Assembly: GCA_033439795.1 (NCBI GenBank)
Contig: JAUTDP010000010.1
Location: 124,001-188,000, forward strand
Length of the DNA: 64,000 nt
Reading direction: 5' to 3'
Source of the DNA: Sordaria brevicollis
Lineage: Eukaryota; Ascomycota; Sordariomycetes; Sordariales; Sordariaceae
Notes under the pieces: generated by a model
Seen by the model: the letters and a program-made list of their open reading frames with translations, nothing else
Told to the model about the DNA's origin: nothing
Databases searched by the model: none
Part shown: positions 1-15,603 of the stretch, one piece after another
How the letters are laid out: each line of letters starts with the position of its first letter
How positions within the stretch are numbered: the stretch's first letter is position 1
Made by a program: the position numbers and the translations under genes

Positions 1-582
1 ACTTTGCATATTTAATCTTTTGTTTCGTCTCTTCGTCGGCAGGGCCCCAGATGTTGTGCAGATGGAAGAAGGTAGCGGCGGCATCGAATGTCATGGCGGT
101 TTGCTGTGTGACTTTGTTTGCTTTGACGACTCGTTCGGCGCGGTCAAGTGTTTCCTGTGCAAACATGTCGACGACCTGCTTGCCAACCTCATCGTCGATG
201 TAGGCACTTTCGCCTGGGTGCTCAGCTTTGGCCTGTAGGAAACGAAAGTCAGCATCATGTCGTGGCAAAGGAGGTCAAGGGAAGGATGCACGTGCCTGTT
301 CCAGCTTATCCATCAAGCCCACCGTATAAGTCATCATTTCATCGTTCTCCTTGTGGAGTCCCCTGTTGAGGATCTGGTTGACGACCCAATAATTGCCTGC
401 AAAAAGTCAGACACTGCCCGGCCCCCAGCTGTCTCACAGAGTCCCGTGTTTTGCGTCTTGAACATACACCAATATGCGATTTCCGGTTTTACTGATTGGA
501 GCTGGAGGGCCTTTGTCGCGCATTTCCAGAGGTTGATATCGGCCGCCTTGACGGCAGCAGGGATCGCGATGTTGTCCGCCAT
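1..582 (-). CDS. vta1: VTA1, Vps4 cofactor of the ESCRT pathway (C-terminal part off the window)
   Basis: Vta1/LIP5 binds Vps4 and ESCRT-III and stimulates ESCRT-III disassembly at endosomes during multivesicular-body sorting. Three exons are visible on the minus strand: 582-468, 396-296 and 232 to the window edge. The joined reading frame gives the family's N-terminal helical (MIT-like) region, with the recognisable stretches LQSVKPEIAYW, YWVVNQILNRGLH, AQETLDRAERVVKANKVTQQTA and NIWGPADEETKQKIKYAK (read in pieces across exons). The start at 582 (MADNIAIP) is preferred over the in-frame ATG at 606 because the homologous region begins there. Intron 1 (397-467) is GT-AG. Intron 2 (233-295) appears to be GC-AG with a GCTGAC branch site, since the only nearby GT donor breaks the frame. 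The C-terminal Vps4-binding region lies beyond position 1. It is divergent from the disulfide isomerase gene. The family call is confident; exon 2's donor is inferred. Confidence 0.85.
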
Positions 583-1379
583 AGCGACGGTGTTCGGGCA
601 GGACACTGCAGTGGGATAACGATGGATGGTTGATAAAGATAGGGAATGTATAAAAGGAAAGCTGGTAAGGATAAAGTTGTCGGCTCAAGCAAGGAAAGAA
701 TCACTGCTCGTTCTTGTCTCTTTCTTGTCGAGTCGCAATGGAGGAGGAGGTTGAAGTGGAATGTTGAACGAACACTGCCCGGTGGACTGGCGTCGTCATC
801 TTCCCGCGGCTGTCTTTAGGCGGCACCCATCCACTTGTTAGCGCCTGTTTCCCCACACAAGGTCCCGCCGAGCCATGTGCTCCTGCCGCAAAGAGCACCT
901 CGATGTCCAGGGAGCTTGGACCACCCGTCGGCCATAGCACATTTCATCGCACTGAGAGCTCCCCGTACCGCCCCCGGACCGCAGTTCCCCTGGTGATTCA
1001 GTTCTGGACGCTTCTGACTTCATTTGTTTGTGGCCCCCAGCTCCCGTCCCCAGCTCCCCCAGCACATTCACAGCTTCAGTGGAAATGTGTTCTTTTCCCT
1101 TGCCGAACATGGAAAGATGACAACTTTTCCTTTCATCTTCATTTGACTGTTTGGTGTTCATAAACTCGGCACCATCCCACGAGGGAACTCCTTGGACAAA
1201 TACGGGAAAGAAAGCTTTCTTTGTTCTCATTCATTGATCTGCCAATTGTACATTTCATGACACTGTAGCTTCACATCCCCACACAAGCTTCACTTATCAC
1301 CACCACCATCCCCACACACACTGCATACCTACCATCACCAAGTAAACAAAAGGGACAACCACCTTCCTGATATCTCATC
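583..1379. promoter_or_regulatory. Divergent promoter region between VTA1 and the disulfide isomerase gene
   Basis: No coding region could be supported in these 797 bp. The segment lies between two divergent starts and must hold both promoters. The stretch just before 1380 is rich in CA and CACC (for example 1295-1365), typical of pyrimidine-rich fungal 5' leaders. No TATA box or named operator could be assigned with confidence. Confidence 0.5.
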
Positions 1380-3084
1380 ATGCATCACCCCACCCTCTGC
1401 GCTCTGGCAGTCGGTATCCTGTCTGCGCTCCCCGGAGCTCAGGCCGGCCTTTATACCAAAAAGTCACCAGTCTTGCAGGTCGACGGAAAGGATTACGATA
1501 GGTTGATTGCCAAGAGCAACCAGACATCTGTAAGTCCGGACTACACCTCATTGCAAGTGAAACGTAGCAGTAAATTATGGGTTCTGACCATATTCCCAAA
1601 AGATCGTTGAATTCTACGCTCCCTGGTGCGGCCACTGCCAAAACCTCAAGCCAGCCTATGAAAAGGCCGCCAAGAACCTCGAAGGGCTCGCCAAGGTCGC
1701 TGCCGTCAACTGTGACGATGACGCCAACAAGCCCTTCTGCGGCAGCATGGGCGTGCAAGGGTTCCCGACCCTCAAGATTGTCCGTCCTGGCAAGAAGGCC
1801 GGCAGCAAGCCCATGGTGGAGGACTACCAGGGCCAGCGCACAGCCAGCGCCATCGTCGACGCCGTGGTCTCGCGCATCAACAACCACGTCGTGAAGGTCG
1901 AGGACAAGAACCTCGACAAGTTCCTGAGCGACAAGAACGAGACGGCCAAGGCGCTCCTCTTCACCGACAAGGGCACCACCTCGGCCTTGCTCAAGAGCGT
2001 GGCCATTGACTTCCTCGATGTCATCACCGTCGGCCAGGTGCGGAACACCCAGTCCAAGGCCGTGTCCACTTTCGGCATCGACAAGTTCCCTACCCTAATC
2101 CTGTTGCCTGGTGGCGACGCCCCTGGCATCGTGTACGATGGCGAGATCAAGAAGGCCGCCATGGTCAAGTTCCTTTCGCAGGCGGGCCAGCCTAACCCCG
2201 ACCCAGCACCAGCCAAGGCCAAGAACGGCGGAAAGAAGGACTCCAAGAAGGATTCGAAGAAAGAGAAATCCGCATCCTCCGCCGGTTCCTCCGCTTCAAC
2301 CAAGGCCAAGTCCACAGCCTCAGCCTCCTCAGCATCATCATCTTCTTCTTCTTCCTCGTCCGAAACCTCCGCTCCCACACAAGAAGCCCCCGTAATCGTC
2401 AACACCGCCCTCCCCATCCCCACGCTCAACACCCCCGAGAAACTAACCAAGGAATGCCTCACCTCCAAATCCAACACATGCGTTCTTGCTTTCGTCTCTG
2501 CCACCAGCGGCGAAAAGTCTCAGAAGGCTCTCGCCAACCTTGCAGAACTGGCATTCAAGCACGCCCACTCCAACCGCAAGCTCTTTCCCTTCTACGAAAT
2601 CCCCGCCAGCAACTCCGGTGCTGCCTCCCTTCTTTCCTCTCTCGACCTTCAGAAGGATGATGCCGAGATCCAGATCATCGCCATCAACGCCCGTCGCGGC
2701 TGGTGGCGCCACTACGACTCCGTTTCTGTCGCTGACGACTTTTCCTCGCATGACAAGTTGGAGGCGTGGATCGATGCTATCAGGATGGGCGAGGGTGCCA
2801 AGAAGAAGTTGCCTGAGGGTATCGTGATTGAGGCTTCTTCTGTGAAGACCGAGGAGGAGGAGGAGAGTAAGGCCGAGAAGGCCAAGCCTGAGGAGGCTGT
2901 TAGTGAAGAGGAGGTGACGCCCGAGGCTACCAAGAAGGTTACCAAGGATGAGAAGGAGGCGCCTGTTACGCCTGAGGCCAGCGAGGCGACTGCGGTTGAG
3001 AAAGAGGAGGTGGAAGAGGAGTCGACGGCGCCGGTTGATCCCACGCCCGAGCCGGAGACTGCGGCTGCTCATGACGAGCTCTAA
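1380..3084 (+). CDS. ER protein disulfide isomerase (PDIA6/Mpd1-like) with HDEL retention signal
   Basis: Catalyses formation and rearrangement of disulfide bonds in secretory proteins in the ER lumen. Exon 1 is 1380-1529 and exon 2 is 1603-3084, giving 543 residues; the intron (1530-1602) has a GTAAGT donor and ends AAAAG. A signal peptide covers roughly residues 1-22. A thioredoxin domain follows, with active site APWCGHC at C59/C62, right after the splice junction. A second thioredoxin-like domain (about residues 145-270) lacks a CxxC. Then come a Lys/Ser/Ala-rich linker (about 275-325), a third folded region (about 335-465), and a Glu/Val/Pro-rich acidic tail ending HDEL, changed only by the preceding Ala-Ala and final residues A-H-D-E-L. 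The single CGHC and long acidic tail separate it from classical two-site PDI. It converges on RRP41, 272 bp downstream. In cellulolytic fungi such PDIs accompany enzyme secretion; that link is inference here. Confidence 0.9.
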
Positions 3085-3356
3085 ATGGGTGATGTCGGGG
3101 AAGTGCAGTGGACTGGATATGCTGTTGCGTTTGTTGATGGTCAAAAGGCGATGGAGGGTATCTGTAGCAAAAGTTGGCTTGTGTACACCTGACTTAATGC
3201 TCACCTTCGCCAAAAAGGTGAACTTGATTCAGTTGGTAGTCGTGAACTTCGTCATTTTGATCTTTCTGTTTGTACCAGAAACCATTATATGCTACCTACC
3301 ATGCCATACCCAACCTGATTTTCTTTTGACCGAGTAGTATGCAAATCTGAAATCAA

Positions 3357-4274
3357 TCAGTCCAGCTCCATATCATTCAACCCAACCCCCCTCTCCACCG
3401 TGCCCTCCTGTATCATCTTTATCCCCTTCTCCCTCACTACCCTGTCCAGAATCTCCCTGACCTGCTTACACCCGTCCACGCCCACCGCCAACATGCCCTC
3501 CAGCCTGCTGACCTGTACTCTGCTCTCGCAGACCAGCACCGCCACGCGATCGCTGTCTCCGAGTGTAGCCACCGTCAGACCGGGTAGCTCCTGCTCCTCC
3601 TGGTGGTTCATGTCCAGCAGCGGGTCGGCGCCCTCGTCATTGGCCGCGTACGTGGACGTCGAGCCGGCCGTGCAGGCGGCGACGTAGTCTGTCATGGGAA
3701 TGCCGGCGTCGACGCAGGCGAGCGTGGCGGCATTGATGAGGGCCGCGAGCAGGGAGCCGTCTTGGGACAAGACGTGCAGGGAGATGTTGATGGTGGAGTG
3801 CGGGAAGAGGTGGGTGTGCAAGGAGGCGGCGAGGGCTTGGGATATTGTGGATTGGAGCTCGAAGACCTGTCTGTGAAGAGAGAGTAATGATTAGTGTGTG
3901 CCCACTTAACGGAAGTGGAAAGGCAGTGGGTGATTGATGGGGGGGGGTTTAGCTTACTTGTCACCTCTACCTCTCCTCTTGCGATCAACGGAGCTAAACC
4001 CAGCAATCACAATGTTCACGGCCACCTCTGCGTTCTTGGACTGACCACCACCGCCGCCGCCGCCGCCGCCTGTCGCGACTCCTCCCCTCCGAGGACCGGG
4101 CTCGCTGGGTCCGTTGACGACGCACATGACCTTGGTGTGGCCCATCTCGAGGTAACTGGAGCCGTCCGCGGCGGCCTGGGTGCGGATCTGGGCATGGATG
4201 CGACGAAGCTCGTTCCACCTGCGGCCGTCGACGCGCAGCAGCGCGAGGCTGTAGGCTGAGGTGTCGAGAGGCAT
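3357..4274 (-). CDS. rrp41: Exosome complex subunit RRP41/SKI6 (RNase PH-like)
   Basis: RRP41 is one of the six RNase PH-like ring subunits of the RNA exosome, which processes and degrades RNA in nucleus and cytoplasm. Exon 1 is 4274-3958 and exon 2 is 3870-3357, joined across a GTAAGC...CACAG intron of 87 nt, to give 276 residues, close to the usual 240-280. Diagnostic stretches are LRVDGRRWNELRRIHAQI near the N terminus, ADGSSYLEMGHTKV, a VNGPSEPGPR phosphate-ring motif region, VLSQDGSLLAALINAATLA and VDAGIPMTDYV. These match the RRP41 order of motifs rather than RRP43/45/46. A run of about nine glycines sits between the first strands (encoded 4044-4070), where yeast has a short loop. In eukaryotes the ring is catalytically inactive and acts as an RNA channel. 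Start chosen at the only upstream ATG in frame. Confidence 0.93.
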
Positions 4275-7200
4275 GGTTGTGTTTGTGTGTGTGGGTGTTT
4301 GTATGTATGATGGTGTTTCACTCTTGTCCTCCTCTGGGTATCGTGGGTCGGGCTAATCTCTCTACCGGGACACCTCAAGATTGGGGTACAGTATCCAGCA
4401 AAAGATCAACACAATTGCCCTGGTGCCTGCCGTGGGGAGCTGGACCTGAATCGAGTCTAGATTTTCTGCACCTGCTTCCCCTGCCTAGTGTAGACCCAAA
4501 CTCAGGTTATGCTTGTAGTATCCCGGTCGTTCTTCGGGTCGGCTCGGGGTTGTCCAATCTGGGAGGTCGTAGCTACTGAGTACGAGCTTGGGTGGGATAA
4601 CGTTGTCGATGCGATTTCGGTCGCGAGTGACGCGCAAGCTCTCGGTTACGTGTTTCGAATGGGGAGAATGTGCTTGTGTAATACGGGTGTATCGGGCCCC
4701 AGTTTTAGGAACTAGATTATCAGCCAGAAGTGGGAATTCGGAGCTTCCGGTCGGCAGCCTGGTGGATGTAAGTTGTTGATTTCGAGAATCGCCTTTGTTA
4801 GGACCGACGGAGAGGTGTGGTTTGCGCAAGGCCGAAAGTTTCCCAATCGCAAGACAGGAAAAGTTTAGCTGAGCGGGGCGGGGCAAGATCCGCCGCGTCT
4901 CAGGTCCGCGGGGTCGCCGTACTCCACACCAGCCGACGGGAGTTCCACAGGGCTTCCACTTTTCCTTCCACCGGAAGCTGAAAGTGCATGCATGCAGTGT
5001 GGTCTGTGCGTTAGCGAGTTTACAGCAGCACTGCAGCCATTCCCTTGAGGATCGATTGAAGAGTTTCGAACTTCCATTGATCCCGAGTTTCACGGTCGGA
5101 GGGAATCTACACACTCTCATTCCAATGGCTTCCACGTGAGCTGTGTTGCCATGACTACGACGTCCTTTCGGATCACTGTGGCATATACACAGGGACGAGA
5201 TCGAATTTGCAATGGTATAGGAGATGATTGAGGTGGTTGATGGTTCACAGGGAGCATGTGAGGGAAGAAGCAATTCCACGTCCACCACAAATTAAATCCA
5301 GGCTCACTCAAACTCAGGAGTAAAAAGTCAGTCAGGGGCACGTTGTGGCAGTGGCAGTGACCCCTTGACCAGAGCAAGGAGGAAACCGGTATTCCATCTC
5401 CATTCCCCGGTTCTCCCCCTCGCCGAGTGAATACGGGACAAAGGAGACCAAGATCATCCCATGGATACCGCGATTCGCTGGCTGTTCGTAATGTCGATTG
5501 GTCTGTATTCTTGGAACTTTTCGCTTGAGCGCCTCCGTCATCTTCGATCATCTCGGACCCAACAGTGATCCAGTTCGGGGAGTCTGGAACGCGCGCCAAT
5601 ACTCCTGAGGCTCCGTATCTGGGGCTGAGTGATCGAGTCGAAAGGATGTGGAAATCGATCAAGTCTCAAGAGGATCCCGTTTGGTGTTGTTGGATCGGGT
5701 TTCCATGTTATAGTCGAGTCTCTAGGAGGCACCGTCGGCACATGATGCAGCCCTAGCTAGCCGGCCCAGACTAGTACGAATTAGCCTAGTTAGCATGATT
5801 AAACAGACGTTCGCTGTGAGCCAGTCGTCCGCGAGTGACCACAATTGCTCTATCAGATGGTTTCATCAGACGCGATTTGTTTCTCGTTTCACCAAGGATG
5901 AGAAGACCTCACGATGCGCGCTTGCTCTTTGAAGAAGAACTAGGCCCTGACCAGCCCACGGCACGGGGTCCAACGGGAGGGACAAAGGCGCCAAGTCTTC
6001 CCAAGGAACGACCCGACAACGCCAATTCGCATTACGCTTCTAATCAAACTGTGGATGAACCATGGATGAGGCCAAGGGGCTCGCTAACAGATGTGCGTGT
6101 AACCAGGGCGTAGGTCTGTTAGTGAACAAGACTCTTGGGTGGCATTGCCCCCATTCCCGTTCATCTCGATTCGGACCACCGACCGCGACCAGGCTTTGAA
6201 AAGGGAAGGACGGTGACAGGGCTAGCGCTGCTATCCTCACGCCAAAGCAACCTTCCCCATGCTTCAATTTCCAGCACTCCATGCTGCAATGCACGTGCAT
6301 TTCTTGGGGGCATCCATCTCCTTTGACCCCAGAGATAAAGAACTTGGCGATATCGAGAGTCACGAGTAGTAGGTAGAATGCTATTGTAATTGAAACAACC
6401 CAAAGAACTTCTTTGACTTGGGCCATACTGATCGTGACCTATTCTTGGTCTGAGGGTGTCGAGGTTCTACCACCACTCCTGCGTAGTCAGCGTTACGCCT
6501 TTGTGCGTCGTCGAAGGGTTCCATTGTTTCCACCACCGAATCGACCGAACTGCCGGTGGAATTGGGTGGTGGGTCTCAAAGGGGCCAGCCAATGGAAAAC
6601 GCCGCGTACCTGAGCAGAAGTCGTGGACGGCGGGTCGCAGCTGGCCAGTCAGGGACGAGAGATGGGACGATCACCGCCCTGACGAGTGGCAGGGACTGCA
6701 AGACCCACTCGGCCCACCTGTCCAGGCCAATCTTCCAGGTGTCAGGGATCAATTCTGCCAGGCTCTCATTTCGGCGCCCCGGGCAACGTCGCACTGCCGC
6801 TGTGTGTGCCAGTCCAACGTGTGCCTGGTGCCCCTGCAGGCGCTGTCTGCAGTCCGCCGGGGACTACAACATGGGCCAGCCCGCTCGTCTCTTTTAACCT
6901 CTTGACGCCCTCCCCCTTCCTCCCTCGCGATTCCTCTTGTTCCATTCCCTCTCCATCCAACACACAACCGACGCACAACGCTTCCTTTGTTGCGCATCAC
7001 CACACTCTTTTTTCCAATCCTCCCGCGCAGATATCCCCAGTATCTCGCAGCCATTCATTTAGACCAGCGGTCCCACGCTACACAAAACACTCCTTGGATT
7101 GATTGCACGACATAGACCACGTCGACAACCCAGCCCGACTCAAATCTCAATTGACCACCAAATAGACTCGACATTTATCAAGCCAGCTTTCCAGCGTCGT

Positions 7201-7282
7201 CTTTTTGAGATACCCATCAGCATATCCCCTCAGCTTAGCGCCATCTATCCATTCCAACTAGACCTTGAATCAATTCGACAAC
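4275..7282. other. 3-kb intergenic region, no gene supported
   Basis: Upstream of both RRP41 (minus) and the Asp f 4-like gene (plus). The open frames here are short, overlap on both strands and match nothing recognised. From about 6,890 onward the DNA becomes rich in C and T with runs such as CCCTCCCCCTTCC, as expected of the leader of the strongly coding gene at 7,283. Nothing else identified. Confidence 0.5.
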
Positions 7283-8191
7283 ATGCAGCTCACCAACATT
7301 CTCGTCCTTGCCGGCGTCCTCGGCGCTTCGGCCATGCCTTCTGGCCACGCCCACCTCCACCGCTCTGCCCACCAGGCCCGTGAGCTCAAGTTCTACAAGG
7401 CGGAGAAGCACATCATCAAGCCCGTCGCCGTCACTTCCACTTCTTCCTCGGTTGCCGTTCCTTCCAGCACTGTCGCTGCTGAGCCCGTCAAGAGCTCTGC
7501 GCCTGCTGTTGTCGAGGAGGAGGACCCCAACCACACCGACGAGTACATCCCCTTCTGCGGCGAGAACAAGAACACCAAGCGCGTCACCTACGCCCAGGTC
7601 ATGTACACTGGCAACACTGGCGACGCCAACGGCTGCAAGTGGAACTCCAACATGATGACCATCCCCAAGAAGATCGCCGACAAGTACAACAACCGCATGT
7701 TCTACACCAACGTTGCCGACGTCCCCTACCAGGTTGTCTGCGCCAACAAGATGGGCTCCGACCACGGCCTCAACGGCATGTTCAAGGTCGCCTCCAACCA
7801 GCAGCTCGTCTTCACCCTCCAGCCCGGTGAGACCCAGGTCGTTGTCGCTGCCGCCAACACCCAGGGTGTCTGCGCTTTCGCTCCCGAGGAGGTTCCCACC
7901 ACCTCCGCTGGCCAGTATGCCGGTAACTGGGCCGAGTTCGACTTTGAGAACAGCAGCAACGGTGGCTGGTCCGGTGCCGACTGCTCTTCCCTCGTTGCCC
8001 AGGCTTATGACATGGACGTTCCCGGCTGCCAGATCTGCGGCCACGGCACCTGCTCTACCATTCTCCCCGGTGGCTTCGGTGACAACGCCTACACCAAGGG
8101 TATGGAGGCTGAGGACGGCATCGGCCTCAACATCAACAAGGACCAGCAGGTCACCCTCAACATCAAGGTCGGCTACAACAAGGGCCTGTAA
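7283..8191 (+). CDS. Secreted Asp f 4-like protein
   Basis: A 302-residue secreted protein of the fungal Asp f 4 allergen family, whose biochemical function is not established. The family is found in cell walls and culture fluid of many ascomycetes. The start at 7,283 (MQLTNILVLAG) gives a clean signal peptide of about 17 residues; an in-frame ATG at 7,265 would place charged and polar residues before it. A low-complexity Ser/Val/Pro-rich segment (about residues 50-80) precedes the conserved domain. Family stretches recognised are KWNSNMM, PYQVVCANKMG, NGMFKV, GNWAEFDFEN, GGWSGADCSSLV, CGHGTCSTI and a C-terminal NIKVGYNKG. At least six cysteines are present in the domain, consistent with disulfides. 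No intron. Codon use is strongly biased to C-ending codons, suggesting high expression. Calling the family is from memory of its motifs, not an alignment. Confidence 0.75.
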   Translation: MQLTNILVLAGVLGASAMPSGHAHLHRSAHQARELKFYKAEKHIIKPVAVTSTSSSVAVPSSTVAAEPVKSSAPAVVEEEDPNHTDEYIPFCGENKNTKRVTYAQVMYTGNTGDANGCKWNSNMMTIPKKIADKYNNRMFYTNVADVPYQVVCANKMGSDHGLNGMFKVASNQQLVFTLQPGETQVVVAAANTQGVCAFAPEEVPTTSAGQYAGNWAEFDFENSSNGGWSGADCSSLVAQAYDMDVPGCQICGHGTCSTILPGGFGDNAYTKGMEAEDGIGLNINKDQQVTLNIKVGYNKGL

Positions 8192-10826
8192 ATGGTTCTT
8201 GTCTCAAAATAGAAACCTGTGTCTCCGATTCATGACGATAACCGACGGTGCCTTGTAGGCAGCCTGATTTATGGGGGTTCAATGTGGTCGTTCCAATCTT
8301 GCTTTCTTGTTACATACTTCATGAAGGAGCGGCGCGATGGTGTGCTTGGAAAATTGGTGCTTTCCCCCGGCGAGGGTACGGGCTACGTTATCTAGGCATT
8401 TGTTAATTGAATACCATTCTTGATGACCTGAATCCCGTCCTTGGTCGATTTGACTGTCCGTATTTTTCAATCTTTTCTTCGCCGTCTAATTCGCAGCAAC
8501 CGTTCTGTTTGCTTCAACATCAAGTGCGCGGCATAGCCACCAACATGACAAACAGCGGCGCCGCACAACGTCACAGATGCGCGGCATTTTCCACGCTGCT
8601 TCTATACATATCTTTCCCTGCTCCCGCTCGAAATACGAGAAACAGGAACATGCACACAATAGGTACGCGCTCCTGATGATCAATGCCGATCAAACCAAGA
8701 TAAAATTCCACAGGGCAGTATCGTGCTCCACGGCACGCACGAAATTCCACATTGGGGTTTTCCGTTCGACCACACCAGTTTGCCATCAAGGGAATGCAAT
8801 CTGTGCGAAGCCAAGGCACAAAGAAACCACATTTTGTTCAATGTAGGTTAATCTGACCCAAGTAGTTTGAGTGATACAAAAAGAGGGGTTTGTCCTCCTC
8901 CCTCTTTACCTGTGGAACATACTGAGCTCCCAATGACTTGCAACGCTGCGACATAGCTGAGACTTGGGGACTGGAGAAAAGATGGAGAGAACCGTGGGGA
9001 AATGCAGTCAGAACAAGATTCCCAAGAAATTTCCAAGCTCAAGAAGCTTTTCCTCCGTCTCCATCTTCCGCGTGTCGATCACCATCTTCCATGCAGTAAC
9101 TTTCCTAGGATTCCGCAGGAGTTCCCACATGGCTGTTCGCCACTCCATTGCGTGCTTTTCATGCCTGGCCTGCATTATTGTCTTCGATCGCTCCTTGCAG
9201 TTTTTTTTTCCTTGGACTGAAGAAAGAGACGGGAAATTCCGTTTTCTTTGGTCTTCTGTTCTTTTTTTTTTTTCGTTTGTTTGTTCGTGGCATTGTTCGG
9301 TCACGGACATGGAGGGAGTGCACGTTTCCCGCATGGCGCATGATTGACCCAGCCGGCCGGCCGGCCGGACGGACCGTAGGTTCCCACGTGGGCCGTACGT
9401 CCACGTTGCCGTGTGCCTCAAGGTTTCAAAATACGGATGAAAAGCAACGGATCGTTGGCCTGGACCTCACCTGCCGGTAAATGTGCATGCGGCAGCTCCG
9501 GTATTCCGGACTCCGGTCACTGGACCGCAGCCCGGGCAAACCGGCCCAGGAGGTTTGACTCCGCCCCGGTCCGATCCGGAACTGAGGAACGGAGGAACGG
9601 AGGAAGGAACAACACCCAAGCGCTCAATCTTCTCCATCTTTTCCGGTCGGGTAATGTTAACCCAGAACCTCCCGACTCCGGGTGGAAAGAAACAAGACCC
9701 GGTCATTGTTCTCCGCCTGTTCCGTGCGGTCCCAGATGGTTGATTTAACCTCTTGAGTTCCATGCTAAGGGAACGACGCCCGCCGCCTGACCGTCCAGTC
9801 CGTCCATATGTTTTCGTCCGGAATAGAAGATCGACGCTAGAGGAATCCTTATTTCAACCACCTGTACGTCCCGCGTCCGTGACCCAAAACTTCATCGAAA
9901 TCCGACTTTGATATCACCACGTGCAAGCTTTGGGTTCGATAGATGCTTGCCATGACACGTCGCGGACCCAGGTCTCATATCTTGTAAATCTGAACTTCAA
10001 GCCTAGGTACTAGAGGTCTCACCAACCCCGCAGTTTGTAGGATCGTGATTGTTGCGTAAGTGTGACTCCATGTCGTTGCACAATGGGTCATGGACATTGT
10101 GATTATCTCTTTTCTGTTTTTTTTTTCGGGAGAGTGTGGTTAGTACCACTAGAGGCACTTACTATTGCAATCATTACTTCTGGGGGCTTTTTTTTTTTTT
10201 TTTTCAGAAGCGGTATCTTCCAGTTTTGCAGCAACCAGTGTCCAATTTATCCGGCGGGCCGGTCAGTCGATGTGAAGCGAGAAGTAGGTATGCATTCATG
10301 GCATGAGACATGCGTCGCACGAAGTAAGGTACCTCGCCATGCTTCTACCATGAAGCGGCAAGCGCAGGTCGTGTACGCGCCGTTAAGTGCATCAAGGTAC
10401 ATGTTGTGCTTGTTCCTCGTTACATTCCTGGTCAGCAGCTGAGCTGCGAAGCTGGCGTTGTCCACTGTGTTGGGAGGTGCGTGATATCCATGTCTGGACG
10501 CCGTGCCTTTTGTACCATGTGGATTTTTGTGATACATGAGAAGCGCCTTCATTTTACTCTTTGTTAGGTACATTCCTCCCCGCATTTACGTCCCGTGAGA
10601 AAGGGGATTCAAGCTGTTTCAGTTGCTCTCTTCGAGTTTCCTCTATCTACTTTTTGGTGAGAGTTGCACAGTTGTTGTAGGACACGTGGGGACATGTTTG
10701 TGGATAGAGATAATAAAGAATGTTATGGATAGGCCGACGGCTTGGTTGCAACAGACAGTTTTCTGATGTGAGCCGCTTGAAGTTCTAACCAAGAACCCTT
10801 TTTACTGGCGATGTTAGCGCCTCCTT
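8192..10826. other. 2.6-kb intergenic region, no gene supported
   Basis: Between convergent 3' ends of the Asp f 4-like gene and the beta-galactosidase gene. It contains poly-T runs (about 9,201, 9,258, 10,107, 10,190), a CCGGCCGGCCGGCCGG tract near 9,352 and a cluster of CCGG/GGAACGGAGG short repeats near 9,580-9,605. Open frames are antisense overlaps without recognisable domains. No RNA gene identified. Confidence 0.5.

Positions 10827-15603
<4,777 letters not shown>

Noticed and set aside
1824..2504. 226-codon minus-strand frame opposite the disulfide isomerase
   Set aside because: Antisense shadow of a strongly biased coding exon; the plus frame has CGHC and HDEL motifs.
7235..8044. 269-codon minus-strand frame opposite the Asp f 4-like gene
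   Set aside because: Shadow frame, rich in Val, Gly and Leu as the reverse of C-ending codons; the plus frame has signal peptide and family motifs.
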